In this document: piece after piece, positions 32,294 to 40,290 of the stretch
Position numbering within the stretch: position 1 is the first letter of the stretch
How the letters are laid out: the number at the start of each line of letters is the position of its first letter
Position numbers and translations under genes: made by a program
From: DATGFB01 sp032160545
GTDB lineage: Bacteria; Actinomycetota; Actinomycetes; Mycobacteriales; Jatrophihabitantaceae
Direction: 5' to 3'
DNA: 51,905 nucleotides
Assembly (NCBI GenBank): GCA_032160545.1
Contig: JAVHVN010000057.1
Span: forward strand, 1 to 51,905
The notes under the pieces: generated by a model
Told to the model about the DNA's origin: nothing
The model's database searches: none
What the model saw: only the letters and a program-made list of their open reading frames with translations

Positions 32294-33325
32294 GTGACGG
32301 AAGCCTCCACATCGCCGGAAGTGAAGTCGGTCGACGTGCTGATCGTCGGCGCCGGGCCGGTCGGGCTCTTCGGCGCCTACTACGCGGGCGTCCGGACCCT
32401 CTCGACGCTGGTCATCGACTCCCTCGAGGAGCCGGGCGGGCAGATCACTGCCATGTACCCCGAGAAAGCGATCTTCGACGTCGCGGGGTTCCCGGCGATC
32501 AGGGGCCGTGAACTCGTCGAACAGCTGCTGGCGCAGGCCGCACCGTTTTCGCCGGACTACCAGCTCGGGCACCAGGCGGTGGGGCTAGAACGCCCCGCCA
32601 CGCCGGCCGGCGGCTTCGCGGTGACGACGTCCGAGGGCATGCGCATCGAGTGCCGCGCGATCCTGATCACCGGCGGCATCGGGACGTTCACGCCACGTCC
32701 GCTGCCCACCGGCGGCGACTATCTGGGTCGCGGGCTGGTGCACTTCGTCCCCGACCCGTCGGTGTACGAGGGTCAGCACGTGGTCGTCGTCGGTGGCGGT
32801 GACTCGGCGATCGACTGGGCGCTGATGCTCGAACCGATCGGCAAGTCGGTGACGCTCGTGCACCGGCGCGCCGAGTTCCGCGCGCACCCGCACTCCGTCG
32901 AACTGCTCAAGGCATCGAGCGTCGCGATGGTCACCGAGGCCCAGATCGCCGGCGTGCGCGGTGACCCGGTGGTGAGCGAGGTCGACATCGACGTCCGTGG
33001 CGACATCCAGACCCTGCCGTGCGACAGGCTGGTCGCGGCACTCGGCTTCACCGCGAACCTCGGCCCGCTCATGGAGTGGGGCATCGAGATCCGCAAGCGG
33101 CAGATCACGATCGACTCGATGGGACGCACGACGGTGCCCGGCATCTATGCCGCAGGCGACATCGTCGAGTACCAGGGCAAGGTGAAGCTGATCGCCACCG
33201 GCTTCGGTGAGGTCGCGACGGCCGTCAACAACATCGCCGCCTACCTGAACCCGAACGTGTCGGCGTTCCCCGGTCACCTCTCGGAGTACGCCGAGCCGGG
33301 GGCGACCGCCTCGCCATCCGCGTGA
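32294..33325 (+). CDS. ferredoxin--NADP(+) reductase, thioredoxin-reductase-like type
   Basis: This flavoprotein has 343 residues. FAD-binding VLIVGAGPVGLFGAYYAG lies near the N-terminus, the NADPH site is VVVVGGGDSAIDWAL, and the second FAD motif is GIYAAGDIVEY. The CxxC redox pair of true thioredoxin reductase is absent, and EEPGGQITAMYPEKAIFDVAGFPAI matches the YumC-type reductases. It would pass electrons between NADPH and ferredoxin or flavodoxin. Partner genes are not adjacent. The start is a GTG; acpS begins 4 bp after the stop. Confidence 0.92.
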   Translation: MTEASTSPEVKSVDVLIVGAGPVGLFGAYYAGVRTLSTLVIDSLEEPGGQITAMYPEKAIFDVAGFPAIRGRELVEQLLAQAAPFSPDYQLGHQAVGLERPATPAGGFAVTTSEGMRIECRAILITGGIGTFTPRPLPTGGDYLGRGLVHFVPDPSVYEGQHVVVVGGGDSAIDWALMLEPIGKSVTLVHRRAEFRAHPHSVELLKASSVAMVTEAQIAGVRGDPVVSEVDIDVRGDIQTLPCDRLVAALGFTANLGPLMEWGIEIRKRQITIDSMGRTTVPGIYAAGDIVEYQGKVKLIATGFGEVATAVNNIAAYLNPNVSAFPGHLSEYAEPGATASPSA

Positions 33326-33329
33326 CGGC

Positions 33330-33698
33330 GTGATCGTCGGGGTGGGCATCGACGTGGTCCCGGTCGAGCGGTTCGCCGAGGCGCTCGCGCGCACGCCGGC
33401 GCTCGCGGCGCGGCTGTTCACCGATGCCGAACGGCGCACGCCGGCCGGTCTGCCCCGCGGCGCCGAGTCGCTCGCCGCGAGGTTCGCGGCGAAGGAGGCG
33501 CTGGCCAAGGCACTCGGCGCCGGTGGCGGCATGGCCTGGACCGACGCCGAGGTGCACACCGACGAGCGCGGTGCGCCGGTGCTCACCGTGCGGGGCACGG
33601 TCGCCGAGCGTGCCGCGTCCCTCGGCGTGCGGCGGTGGCACGTCTCGCTCTCGCACGACGGCGGTATCGCGGCGGCCACCGTGGTGGCGGAGGGCTGA
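33330..33698 (+). CDS. acpS: holo-[acyl-carrier-protein] synthase
   Basis: AcpS transfers 4'-phosphopantetheine from CoA to apo-ACP. The 122-residue protein has GVGIDVVPVERF with Mg2+-binding Asp8, and SLAARFAAKEALAKALGAG with Glu56 and Lys60. The C-terminus GVRRWHVSLSHDGGIAAATVVAE is typical. The GTG start lies 4 bp after the reductase. nnr begins right after its stop. This acpS-nnr-alr order is common in actinobacteria. Confidence 0.95.
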   Translation: MIVGVGIDVVPVERFAEALARTPALAARLFTDAERRTPAGLPRGAESLAARFAAKEALAKALGAGGGMAWTDAEVHTDERGAPVLTVRGTVAERAASLGVRRWHVSLSHDGGIAAATVVAEG

Positions 33699-33699
33699 C

Positions 33700-35118
33700 G
33701 TGCGCGGCCTCTACACCGTCGCCGAGGTCCGCGCGGCCGAGGACGCGGCGATGGCGGCGCTGCCCGTGGGCGCGTTGATGCTCCGTGCGGCGCACCCGCT
33801 CGCCGTCGAGTGCGCCGCGGCGCTGGGACGGGTCTACGGAGCGCGCGTCGCCCTGCTCGTCGGCGCGGGCAACAACGGCGGCGACGCCCTGTACGCCGGC
33901 GCGTACCTGGCTGCGCGCGGAGCGCAGGTGACGGCGCTGCTGCTCGACCCGCCCCGAGCGCACGCCGACGGATTGATCGCTCTCGATGCGGCGGGCGGGC
34001 GGATCTCGGCCGCCGACGCGGCACTGCTCTCGGGCGCCGACCTCGTCATCGACGGCATCGTGGGCATCGGCGGCCGCGGTGAGCTGCGCCCGGATGCGGC
34101 CGCGCTGGCCGATGCCGCCGAGGACTTCTTCACTGTTGCGGTGGACGTCCCCTCGGGCGTCGACGCCGACACCGGTGCGGTCGCCGGCGCGGCCGTCCGG
34201 GCCGACGTGACGGTGACGTTCGGCGCGATGAAGCCCGGCCTGCTCGTCGGTCGCGGGGCGGAGTTCGCCGGCGAGGTGCACCTCGTCGACATCGGGCTGG
34301 TGCTGCCGCCCACGCGGACGAACCTGCTCGAGGTCTCCGACGTCCGCGGCGTCCTGCCCCGGCCTGGCGCGGGCGACGACAAGTACACGCGCGGTGTCGT
34401 CGGCGTCGTCGCGGGGTCGCCGCAGTACGGCGGCGCAGGTGTGCTCGCCACCGGTGCGGCGCTGTGCGGCGGTGCGGGGATGGTGCGCTATCTGGGACTC
34501 GCGCCGGACGCGATCCGTGCTCGCTACCCCGAGGTGGTGGTGCACGCCGGCGCCCGGCCGCAGGACGTGCGGGTGCAGTCGTGGGTGATCGGGCCCGGCC
34601 TCGGCACCGGCGCGGACGCACTCGGCCTCGTACGCGACGTCCTGGCGACCGAGGTGCCCGTCATCGTCGACGCCGACGCGATCACGGTGCTGGGCGAACA
34701 CCCGGACCTGCTGCGCGGGCGTTCGGCCGCCACCGTTCTGACCCCGCACGACCGCGAGTTCGCGCGCGTCGCCGACGGACCGGGCGACGACCGGCTCGCG
34801 GCCGTCCGTGCCGGGGCCGCCTCGCTCGGGGCGACCGTGCTGCTGAAGGGCAACGCGACCGTCGTGGCGGCGGCGGGCGGCGAGGCGTTCGTCAATCCCA
34901 CCGGCACGCCCTGGCTCGGGACGGCCGGCAGCGGCGACGTTCTCAGCGGCCTGATCGGCACGCTGCTCGCGTCCGGGATGGCAGCCCCCGTCGCCGCCTC
35001 CGTCGCGGCCTACCTGCACGGCGTCGCCGGTCAGCTGGCCGCTGCGGGTGGTCCGCCGACCGCCGTCGACGTGCTCGAGGCGCTGCGCCCCGCGCTGCGC
35101 TCGGTCGCCGGACCCTGA
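33700..35118 (+). CDS. nnr: bifunctional NAD(P)HX epimerase / ADP-dependent NAD(P)H-hydrate dehydratase
   Basis: It repairs hydrated NADH and NADPH. The N-terminal epimerase domain (about 1-215) has GAGNNGGDALYAG and VDVPSGVDADTG. The C-terminal dehydratase domain (about 225-472) has KYTRGVVGVVAGS, VDADAITVL, LTPHDREFARV, LLKGNATVV and WLGTAGSGDVLSGLIG near residues 404-419. Both halves look intact in the 472-residue protein. The GTG start is 1 bp after acpS. A strong terminator-like hairpin follows the stop. Confidence 0.95.
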   Translation: MRGLYTVAEVRAAEDAAMAALPVGALMLRAAHPLAVECAAALGRVYGARVALLVGAGNNGGDALYAGAYLAARGAQVTALLLDPPRAHADGLIALDAAGGRISAADAALLSGADLVIDGIVGIGGRGELRPDAAALADAAEDFFTVAVDVPSGVDADTGAVAGAAVRADVTVTFGAMKPGLLVGRGAEFAGEVHLVDIGLVLPPTRTNLLEVSDVRGVLPRPGAGDDKYTRGVVGVVAGSPQYGGAGVLATGAALCGGAGMVRYLGLAPDAIRARYPEVVVHAGARPQDVRVQSWVIGPGLGTGADALGLVRDVLATEVPVIVDADAITVLGEHPDLLRGRSAATVLTPHDREFARVADGPGDDRLAAVRAGAASLGATVLLKGNATVVAAAGGEAFVNPTGTPWLGTAGSGDVLSGLIGTLLASGMAAPVAASVAAYLHGVAGQLAAAGGPPTAVDVLEALRPALRSVAGP

Positions 35119-35123
35119 CGCCC

Positions 35124-35152
35124 CACCCCGCTCCGCGAGACGGAGCGGGGTG
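35124..35152 (+). terminator. 12-bp perfect hairpin after nnr
   Basis: CACCCCGCTCCG (35124-35135), loop CGAGA, and CGGAGCGGGGTG (35141-35152) make a perfect stem 6 bp past the nnr stop. There is no T-run, as is usual for actinobacterial terminators. It marks the end of the transcription unit begun at the ferredoxin reductase gene. Confidence 0.75.
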
Positions 35153-35184
35153 CCGGGGACTGGGCACTATGCCGCGCTCGCCGG

Positions 35185-35214
35185 TTTGCCGCGACCACGC
35201 CGCGACCCTACGGT
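35185..35214 (+). promoter_or_regulatory. candidate promoter of the lipase gene
   Basis: TTTGCC (35185-35190), 18 bp and TACGGT (35209-35214) lie 38 bp before the lipase start, with a GGGGAGGG ribosome binding site in between. The hexamers are moderate matches. Confidence 0.4.
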
Positions 35215-35252
35215 CTTCGTAGAACAGGTTCTTCTTCGGGGAGGGCGGCCTG

Positions 35253-36176
35253 GTGATGCGACGAACGCTGCTCGCCGTGCTCGTGTCGGCCGGCGCGGTG
35301 CTGACCGTCCCGCACGCGGCCGGCGCGGCCCAGTACCCCGTGCCGTACACGTTCACCACGTCTGCGGTGCTCGCCGGCGCGCAGGTCGACGCCGACCCGC
35401 CCGGAGCGAACGACTGGACCTGCCGGCCGTCCGCGGCACACCCGAATCCGGTCGTCCTCGTGCACGGGACGGGCGGCAACAAGAACACCAACTGGCAGAC
35501 CTATGCGCCGCTGCTGGCGAACAACGGCTACTGCGTCTACGCGCTCACCTACGGGGTGCTGCCGCATTCGACCGTGCCGTTGAACCAGGTGGGCGGCCTC
35601 GCGCCCATCGAGGGCAGTGCCGCCGAGTTCGCGGCATTCGTCGACCGCGTCCTGACATCGACCGGTGCCGCACGGGTCGACGTCGTCGGCCACTCGCAGG
35701 GCACGCTGATGCCCGACTACTACGCGAAGTTCCTCGGCGGTGCGGCGCACATCGACAAGTACGTCTCGCTGGCACCGCTCTGGCACGGCACGAACCTCGC
35801 CGGCAGCGGCACGCTCACGATGGCCGGTGCCGCGTACGGGTTCTCGGTGCCCGGGGCGGCGTTCGGTGCCGGCGGACAGATGCTGACCGGGTCGCCGTTC
35901 ATGACCCGCATGCGCGCCGGAGGCGTGGCGGTGCCCGGCATCACGTACACCGACATCGTCACTCGCCACGACGAGCTGGTCGTCCCGTACACCAGCGGAA
36001 TCGAGCCGGGCATGCGCACCATCGTGCTGCAGGACCAGTGCGGGCTGGATCTCACCGAGCACTTCGAGATCGCGGCGGATCCGATCGCCTCGGTCGACGT
36101 TCTCAACGCGCTCGATCCCGCGCACCCGAGGCCGGTGCCGTGCCGGCTCGTCCTGCCGTGGATCGGCGCATTCTGA
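35253..36176 (+). CDS. secreted triacylglycerol lipase, alpha/beta hydrolase (class 2 type)
   Basis: The 307-residue protein has a clear signal peptide (MMRRTLLAVLVSAGAVLTVP, cleavage near AGA-AQ at residue 26). It has oxyanion motif VLVHGTGGNKNTNW (68-81), nucleophile Ser148 in VVGHSQGT, a probable acid in TDIVTRHDELVVPY and His in DLTEHFEIAADP. Cysteines at about 57/94 and two near the C-terminus could form disulfides. It fits secreted lipases of the LipB/EstA group found in actinobacteria. The start is GTG at 35253 or the adjacent ATG. It is a single-gene unit between a terminator hairpin and alr. Confidence 0.9.
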   Translation: MMRRTLLAVLVSAGAVLTVPHAAGAAQYPVPYTFTTSAVLAGAQVDADPPGANDWTCRPSAAHPNPVVLVHGTGGNKNTNWQTYAPLLANNGYCVYALTYGVLPHSTVPLNQVGGLAPIEGSAAEFAAFVDRVLTSTGAARVDVVGHSQGTLMPDYYAKFLGGAAHIDKYVSLAPLWHGTNLAGSGTLTMAGAAYGFSVPGAAFGAGGQMLTGSPFMTRMRAGGVAVPGITYTDIVTRHDELVVPYTSGIEPGMRTIVLQDQCGLDLTEHFEIAADPIASVDVLNALDPAHPRPVPCRLVLPWIGAF

Positions 36177-36192
36177 CCCGCTCGTCCCACCC

Positions 36193-37326
36193 ATGGACAA
36201 TGGGGCGGTGCCACGCGCCGAAGCAGTCGTCGATCTCGACGCGATCCGTGACAACGTCGCGACGCTGAAACAGGGCACGTCCGCCGAGGTCCTCGCGGTG
36301 GTCAAGGCCGACGGGTACGGCCACGGGCTGGTGCCGTCGGCGCGGGCCGCGCTTGCGGGCGGCGCGAGCTGGCTGGGCACGGCCATCGTCGAGGAGGCGC
36401 TCGCCCTGCGGGCAGCCGGCATCACCGTGCCCGTGCTGTCGTGGCTGTGGACGCCGTCGGACGAACAGGCCGTGCGCGCCGCAGTCGCCGCGGGCATCGA
36501 CCTGTCGGTGAGTAGCCGGTGGCAGGCGGCGGTCGTCGCATCCGCCGCTCGCCAGGGCGGGCTCGTGGCGCGCGTCCACCTCAAGATCGACACCGGGCTG
36601 TCGCGCAACGGCTGTACCCGCGAGGACTGGCCCGAGCTCCTGCGCACCGTGGCCACGATGGCCGGCGAGGTCGAGGTCGTCGGCATCTGGAGCCACTTCG
36701 CGTACGCGGACGAGCCCGGGCACCCCACCATCGGCCGGCAGATCGAGGCCTTCGGTGCTGCCCTCGACATCGCCGCGCGCGACGGCATCGAGCCCGAGGT
36801 GCGGCACCTCGCGAACTCGGCGGCGACACTCACCCTGCCCGAGGCGCATTTCGACCTGGTGCGCCCGGGCGTGGCGATCTACGGCCTGTCGCCCGTGCCG
36901 TCGCAGGGCGGCTTCGGGCTGACGCCCGCGATGACGCTGCGGTCGTCGCTGGCGTCGGTCAAGGGCGTCCGCGCAGGCGAGGGGGTGTCCTACGGGCACG
37001 CGTACACCACCGAGCACGACAGCACGCTCGCCTTGATCCCGCTGGGCTACGCCGACGGCATCCCGCGGCACGCGTCGAACGTCGGGCCGGTGTCGATCGC
37101 CGGCCGCCGCTTCCGCATCGCCGGCCGCGTCTGCATGGACCAGATCGTCGTCGACGTCGGCGACGCGCCGATCGACGAGAACGACGTCGCGGTGCTCTTC
37201 GGGCCGGGCACCGACGGCGAACCGCTCGCGCAGGACTGGGCCGATGCGGTCGGCACCATCCACTACGAGATCGTCACGCGGATCGGTCCGCGCGTTCCGC
37301 GCAGGTACGTCGGCGGCGGCGCGTGA
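36193..37326 (+). CDS. alr: alanine racemase
   Basis: Alr makes D-alanine for peptidoglycan. The 377-residue PLP enzyme has the Schiff-base lysine in VVKADGYGHG (Lys38 counting from 36193) and the opposing catalytic tyrosine in GVSYGHAYTTEHDS near residue 267. HLKIDTGLSRNG, WSHFAYAD and RVCMDQIVVDVG are also present. An in-frame GTG at 36208 is an equally good start: GACAAT ends 6 bases before it, which would make the mRNA leaderless. It overlaps tsaE as GTGA. Confidence 0.95.
   Translation: MDNGAVPRAEAVVDLDAIRDNVATLKQGTSAEVLAVVKADGYGHGLVPSARAALAGGASWLGTAIVEEALALRAAGITVPVLSWLWTPSDEQAVRAAVAAGIDLSVSSRWQAAVVASAARQGGLVARVHLKIDTGLSRNGCTREDWPELLRTVATMAGEVEVVGIWSHFAYADEPGHPTIGRQIEAFGAALDIAARDGIEPEVRHLANSAATLTLPEAHFDLVRPGVAIYGLSPVPSQGGFGLTPAMTLRSSLASVKGVRAGEGVSYGHAYTTEHDSTLALIPLGYADGIPRHASNVGPVSIAGRRFRIAGRVCMDQIVVDVGDAPIDENDVAVLFGPGTDGEPLAQDWADAVGTIHYEIVTRIGPRVPRRYVGGGA
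36196..36201 (+). promoter_or_regulatory. possible -10 box inside the longer alr frame
   Basis: GACAAT ends 6 bases before the in-frame GTG at 36208. If it is the real -10, the ATG at 36193 is not transcribed and alr starts at 36208. Confidence 0.25.
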
Positions 37327-37868
37327 CCGGTCCGCGGCACGGACCCGGACGTGGGGCAGGCCCCGGCGCCGCGCTGACCGCAGCGCAGCGGGCCGCGTTG
37401 CTCGGGCCGGTCGTCTCGCTGCCGACGCCGGCCGACACCCACGCGTTCGGGCGCCGGCTCGCCGGCATCCTGCGAGCCGGCGACCTGCTCGTGCTGACAG
37501 GTCCGCTCGGCGCGGGCAAGACCGCGCTCGTCCAGGGCATCGGGGCGGGTCTCGGCGTGGGCGGCCGGATCGTGTCGCCGACGTTCGTGATCGCCCGGGT
37601 GCACCCGGGCCGCCTGCCGCTGGTGCACGTCGACGCCTACCGGCTCGGGTCGCTCGCCGAGGTGGACGACCTCGACCTCGACGTCGACGTGGCCGAGGCG
37701 GTCACGGTCGTCGAGTGGGGTGCGGGCCTGGTCGAGCAGCTCAGCGACGCCCGCCTCGAGATCGCCGTTGCGCGTGCCGACGACTCCGACGAGCGCACCG
37801 TGCGGTTGCTGCCGCACGGCGGCGACTGGGCCGCCCGCGCCGAGCGCGCCGCGGCCGCGGGCTCGTAG
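37323..37868 (+). CDS. tsaE: tRNA threonylcarbamoyladenosine biosynthesis ATPase TsaE
   Basis: TsaE is the ATPase that drives the TsaB-TsaD complex in making t6A at position 37 of ANN-decoding tRNAs. The 181-residue protein has Walker A GPLGAGKTALVQG from residue 60, SPTFVIARVHPG, the VHVDAYRL motif and VVEWGAG. The N-terminal 35 residues are a Gly/Pro/Ala-rich extension. The GTG start overlaps the alr stop as GTGA. tsaB follows 11 bp later. Confidence 0.94.
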   Translation: MTGPRHGPGRGAGPGAALTAAQRAALLGPVVSLPTPADTHAFGRRLAGILRAGDLLVLTGPLGAGKTALVQGIGAGLGVGGRIVSPTFVIARVHPGRLPLVHVDAYRLGSLAEVDDLDLDVDVAEAVTVVEWGAGLVEQLSDARLEIAVARADDSDERTVRLLPHGGDWAARAERAAAAGS

Positions 37869-37871
37869 GCT
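37866..37871 (+). promoter_or_regulatory. possible internal -10 box of tsaB
   Basis: TAGGCT, whose first three bases are the tsaE stop codon, ends 8 bases before the GTG of tsaB. The same hexamer precedes two other starts in this window at 6-7 bases. It may add an internal leaderless transcript. Confidence 0.3.
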
Positions 37872-37879
37872 CGATCCTC

Positions 37880-38554
37880 GTGCTCGTCCTCGCCATCGAC
37901 ACCTCGTCCGCCGCGGTCAGCGCGGCGCTCGTCGACGTGTCCGGCGGCCCCGGTGCCCCGACTGCCGAGCGGGCCGCGCGTGTTCACGTGAACGCGCGGG
38001 CCCACGGCGAGCTGCTGGCCCCCGCGATCGCAGGCTGCCTGCACGACGCGGGGGCGGTGCCGCGTGACCTCGGCGCGCTCGTCGCGGGCGTGGGTCCGGG
38101 GCCGTACACCGGCCTGCGCGTCGGGCTCGTCACCGCGGCCGTCATGGCCGACGCCCTGGGCATCCCGACGTACGGCGTCTGCTCGCTGGACGCCGTCGCG
38201 GCCGGTGTCGTGCACGAGGGCGAGCTGCTGGTGATGACGGACGCGAAGCGCAAGGAGGTATACTGGGCGAGGTACGCCGGCGCCGGCGACCGGATCGCCG
38301 GCCCGGAGGTGGACCGGCCGCAGGACGTGCCCGCCGGCGGCGTGGACGAGATCGCGGGCGCGGGCGCGCGGCTCTATGCGGACGCCTTTCCGGGCCGCCG
38401 CCTGCTCGGCGCCGACTACCCGCATCCGGCCCGCCTGGTGCCCTGGGCGCTCGACCGGATCGTGTCGGGTGCGCCGTCCGACGCGCTGACCCCGCTGTAC
38501 CTGCGCCGGCCGGACGCCGTCGTGCCCGCCGCACCGAAGGCGGTGTCGCGGTGA
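37880..38554 (+). CDS. tsaB: tRNA threonylcarbamoyladenosine biosynthesis protein TsaB
   Basis: TsaB is the non-catalytic ASKHA-fold partner of TsaD in t6A synthesis. The 224-residue protein starts MLVLAIDTSSAAVSAALV and has VAGVGPGPYTGLRVGLVTA and MTDAKRKEVYWARY, all diagnostic. The GTG at 37880 matches the family start. Its stop overlaps the rimI GTG as GTGA. Confidence 0.94.
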   Translation: MLVLAIDTSSAAVSAALVDVSGGPGAPTAERAARVHVNARAHGELLAPAIAGCLHDAGAVPRDLGALVAGVGPGPYTGLRVGLVTAAVMADALGIPTYGVCSLDAVAAGVVHEGELLVMTDAKRKEVYWARYAGAGDRIAGPEVDRPQDVPAGGVDEIAGAGARLYADAFPGRRLLGADYPHPARLVPWALDRIVSGAPSDALTPLYLRRPDAVVPAAPKAVSR

Positions 38555-39006
38555 CCGGCGTCGTGACCGTCGTGCCGATGCGGGCCGGGCACATCGACGC
38601 GCTGATGCCCTTCGAGCGCGAGATGTTCGGCACCGAGGCGTGGACGGCGGGCGCGTACCGCACCGAGCTCGCCGACCCGCGCCACCGCTACTACCTCGCT
38701 GCCGAGGACGCCGTGGGAGCCCTGCTCGGCTGGGCCGGGGTGATGGTGGTCGGCGAGTCGGCCGAGATCCTGACTGTGGGCGTCGTCCCCTCCGCGCGCC
38801 GGCGCGGCATCGCCCGCCGCCTGCTCGCCGGGTTGCTCGCCGAGGCACGCGTCCGGGGAGCCGTCGAGGTGTTCCTCGAGGTGCGGGTCGACAACGAGGC
38901 GGCGCGTGCGCTCTATGCCGACGAGGGATTCGACGAGGTCGGCCAGCGCCCCGGCTACTACGACGCCGGACGCGTCGACGCGGTGGTGATGCGCCGTGAG
39001 TTCTGA
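38551..39006 (+). CDS. rimI: ribosomal-protein-alanine N-acetyltransferase RimI
   Basis: RimI is a GNAT enzyme; in E. coli it acetylates the N-terminus of S18. The 151-residue protein has the acetyl-CoA loop VGVVPSARRRGIARRLL, the EVFLEVRVDNEAARALYADEGF motif and the terminal RPGYYDAGRVDAVVMRR. The location between tsaB and tsaD is conserved in actinobacteria. It overlaps tsaB by 4 and tsaD by 11 bases. Confidence 0.93.
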   Translation: MTGVVTVVPMRAGHIDALMPFEREMFGTEAWTAGAYRTELADPRHRYYLAAEDAVGALLGWAGVMVVGESAEILTVGVVPSARRRGIARRLLAGLLAEARVRGAVEVFLEVRVDNEAARALYADEGFDEVGQRPGYYDAGRVDAVVMRREF

Positions 39007-40030
39007 CCTGCCGCTGGTGCTCGGCATCGAGACCTCGTGCGATGAGACCGGCGTCGGCATCGTCCGCGGAACCACGCTGCTCGCCGACGCCGTGGCCAGC
39101 AGCGTCGAGCAGCATGCGCGCTTCGGCGGCGTCGTGCCCGAAGTGGCCAGCAGGGCCCACCTCGAGGCGATCGTGCCCACGATCCACCGTGCGCTCGAGG
39201 CGGCCCGCGTGCGGGCGTCCGACGTGGACGCCGTGGCGGTCACTGCCGGCCCGGGTCTGGCCGGAGCGCTGCTCGTCGGTGTCGCCGCCGCGAAGGCGTA
39301 CGCGCTCGCGCTCGACAAGCCGCTGTACGGCGTCAACCACCTCTCGGCGCACGTCGCCGTCGACCTGCTCGAGCACGGCCCGCTGGACGAGCCGAGCATC
39401 GCCCTGCTGGTCTCGGGCGGGCACTCGTCGCTGCTGCTCGTCCCGCGGATCGGTGGTGTAGAACTGACCGAACTCGGCGCGACGGTCGACGACGCGGCGG
39501 GCGAGGCCTACGACAAGGTGGCTCGGCTGCTCGGGCTGCCCTTCCCCGGCGGCCCGCCGATCGACCGGCTGGCGCGAGAGGGTGACCCGCGCGCGATCGC
39601 GTTCCCGCGCGGGATGCGCGACGAGGGCCTCGCGTTCTCGTTCTCGGGGCTGAAGACCGCAGTGGCCCGATGGGTCGAGGCGAAGCAGCGCGCCGGTGAG
39701 GCCGTCCCCGTGGCTGACGTCGCGGCGTCGTTCCAGGAGGCCGTGGTGGACGTGCTCACCGCCAAGGCCGTGCGAGCCGCGATCGAGCAGGGCGTCGGCC
39801 ACCTCGTCATCGGGGGCGGGGTCGCGGCCAATTCGCGGCTGCGGGCGCTCGCCGAGCAGCGCTGTACCGAGGCGGGACTGCGCCTGCGCGTGCCCCGGCC
39901 CGGGTTGTGCACCGACAACGGGGCGATGGTCGCCGCGCTCGGAGCACAGCTGGTCGCGTCCGGCGCGAGCCCGTCGCCGCTCGACATGGCAGCCGACTCC
40001 GGACTGCCGATCACGGAGGTGCTGGTGTGA
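38996..40030 (+). CDS. tsaD: tRNA N6-adenosine threonylcarbamoyltransferase TsaD
   Basis: TsaD transfers the threonylcarbamoyl group onto A37 of tRNA. The 344-residue protein starts MSSDLPLVLGIETSCDETGVGIV. It has the metal-binding histidines in LYGVNHLSAHVAVDLL, the nucleotide loops LLVSGGHSSLLL and VDDAAGEAYDKVARLLGLPFPGG, IGGGVAANSRLR and the CTDNGAMVAALG motif. The GTG start is inside the rimI 3' end. The next small gene overlaps its stop as GTGA. Confidence 0.96.
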   Translation: MSSDLPLVLGIETSCDETGVGIVRGTTLLADAVASSVEQHARFGGVVPEVASRAHLEAIVPTIHRALEAARVRASDVDAVAVTAGPGLAGALLVGVAAAKAYALALDKPLYGVNHLSAHVAVDLLEHGPLDEPSIALLVSGGHSSLLLVPRIGGVELTELGATVDDAAGEAYDKVARLLGLPFPGGPPIDRLAREGDPRAIAFPRGMRDEGLAFSFSGLKTAVARWVEAKQRAGEAVPVADVAASFQEAVVDVLTAKAVRAAIEQGVGHLVIGGGVAANSRLRALAEQRCTEAGLRLRVPRPGLCTDNGAMVAALGAQLVASGASPSPLDMAADSGLPITEVLV

Positions 40031-40254
40031 CACTCATGTGGGAGGTGCGCGTGGCACCCGGACGGCTCGACGAGCTGGTGGCCTACGTGCTGCGGCATGC
40101 CGACCCGGCTGCGCAGATCTTTCGTGCGGACGGGCCGCAGCCACGCGTGGTGGTCATCGACCCGACCGGGCAGGGCGTGCCGGGCGTGCCCGGCGAACTG
40201 GTCGCCCGCCCGCCGCACCGATGGGAGTTCGAGGCGGTCGCCCGCGACGCGTGA
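40027..40254 (+). CDS. conserved small protein of unknown function after tsaD
   Basis: The 75-residue product starts MTLMWEVRVAPGRLDELVAY at a GTG that overlaps the tsaD stop as GTGA. It has an alternating strand/helix pattern (WEVRVAPGRLDELVAYVLRH; RVVVIDPTG; ELVARPPHRWEFEAVARD) that could be a small ferredoxin-like alpha/beta fold. I recall similar short proteins in actinobacteria but cannot assign a function. Coupling to tsaD suggests a link to the same operon. Confidence 0.75.
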   Translation: MTLMWEVRVAPGRLDELVAYVLRHADPAAQIFRADGPQPRVVVIDPTGQGVPGVPGELVARPPHRWEFEAVARDA

Positions 40255-40290
40255 GTTGCGGTCGTCCCCCCGGCGTAACAGAGTCGTCGC

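Noticed and set aside
29753..32572. A 939-codon minus-strand open frame across the membrane protein and glmS
   Set aside because: glmS on the plus strand is complete and unmistakable; the antisense frame shows no domain and crosses gene borders.
32294..33325. Thioredoxin reductase
   Set aside because: The overall fold matches, but the CxxC redox pair is missing and the sequence fits the ferredoxin-NADP reductase branch better.
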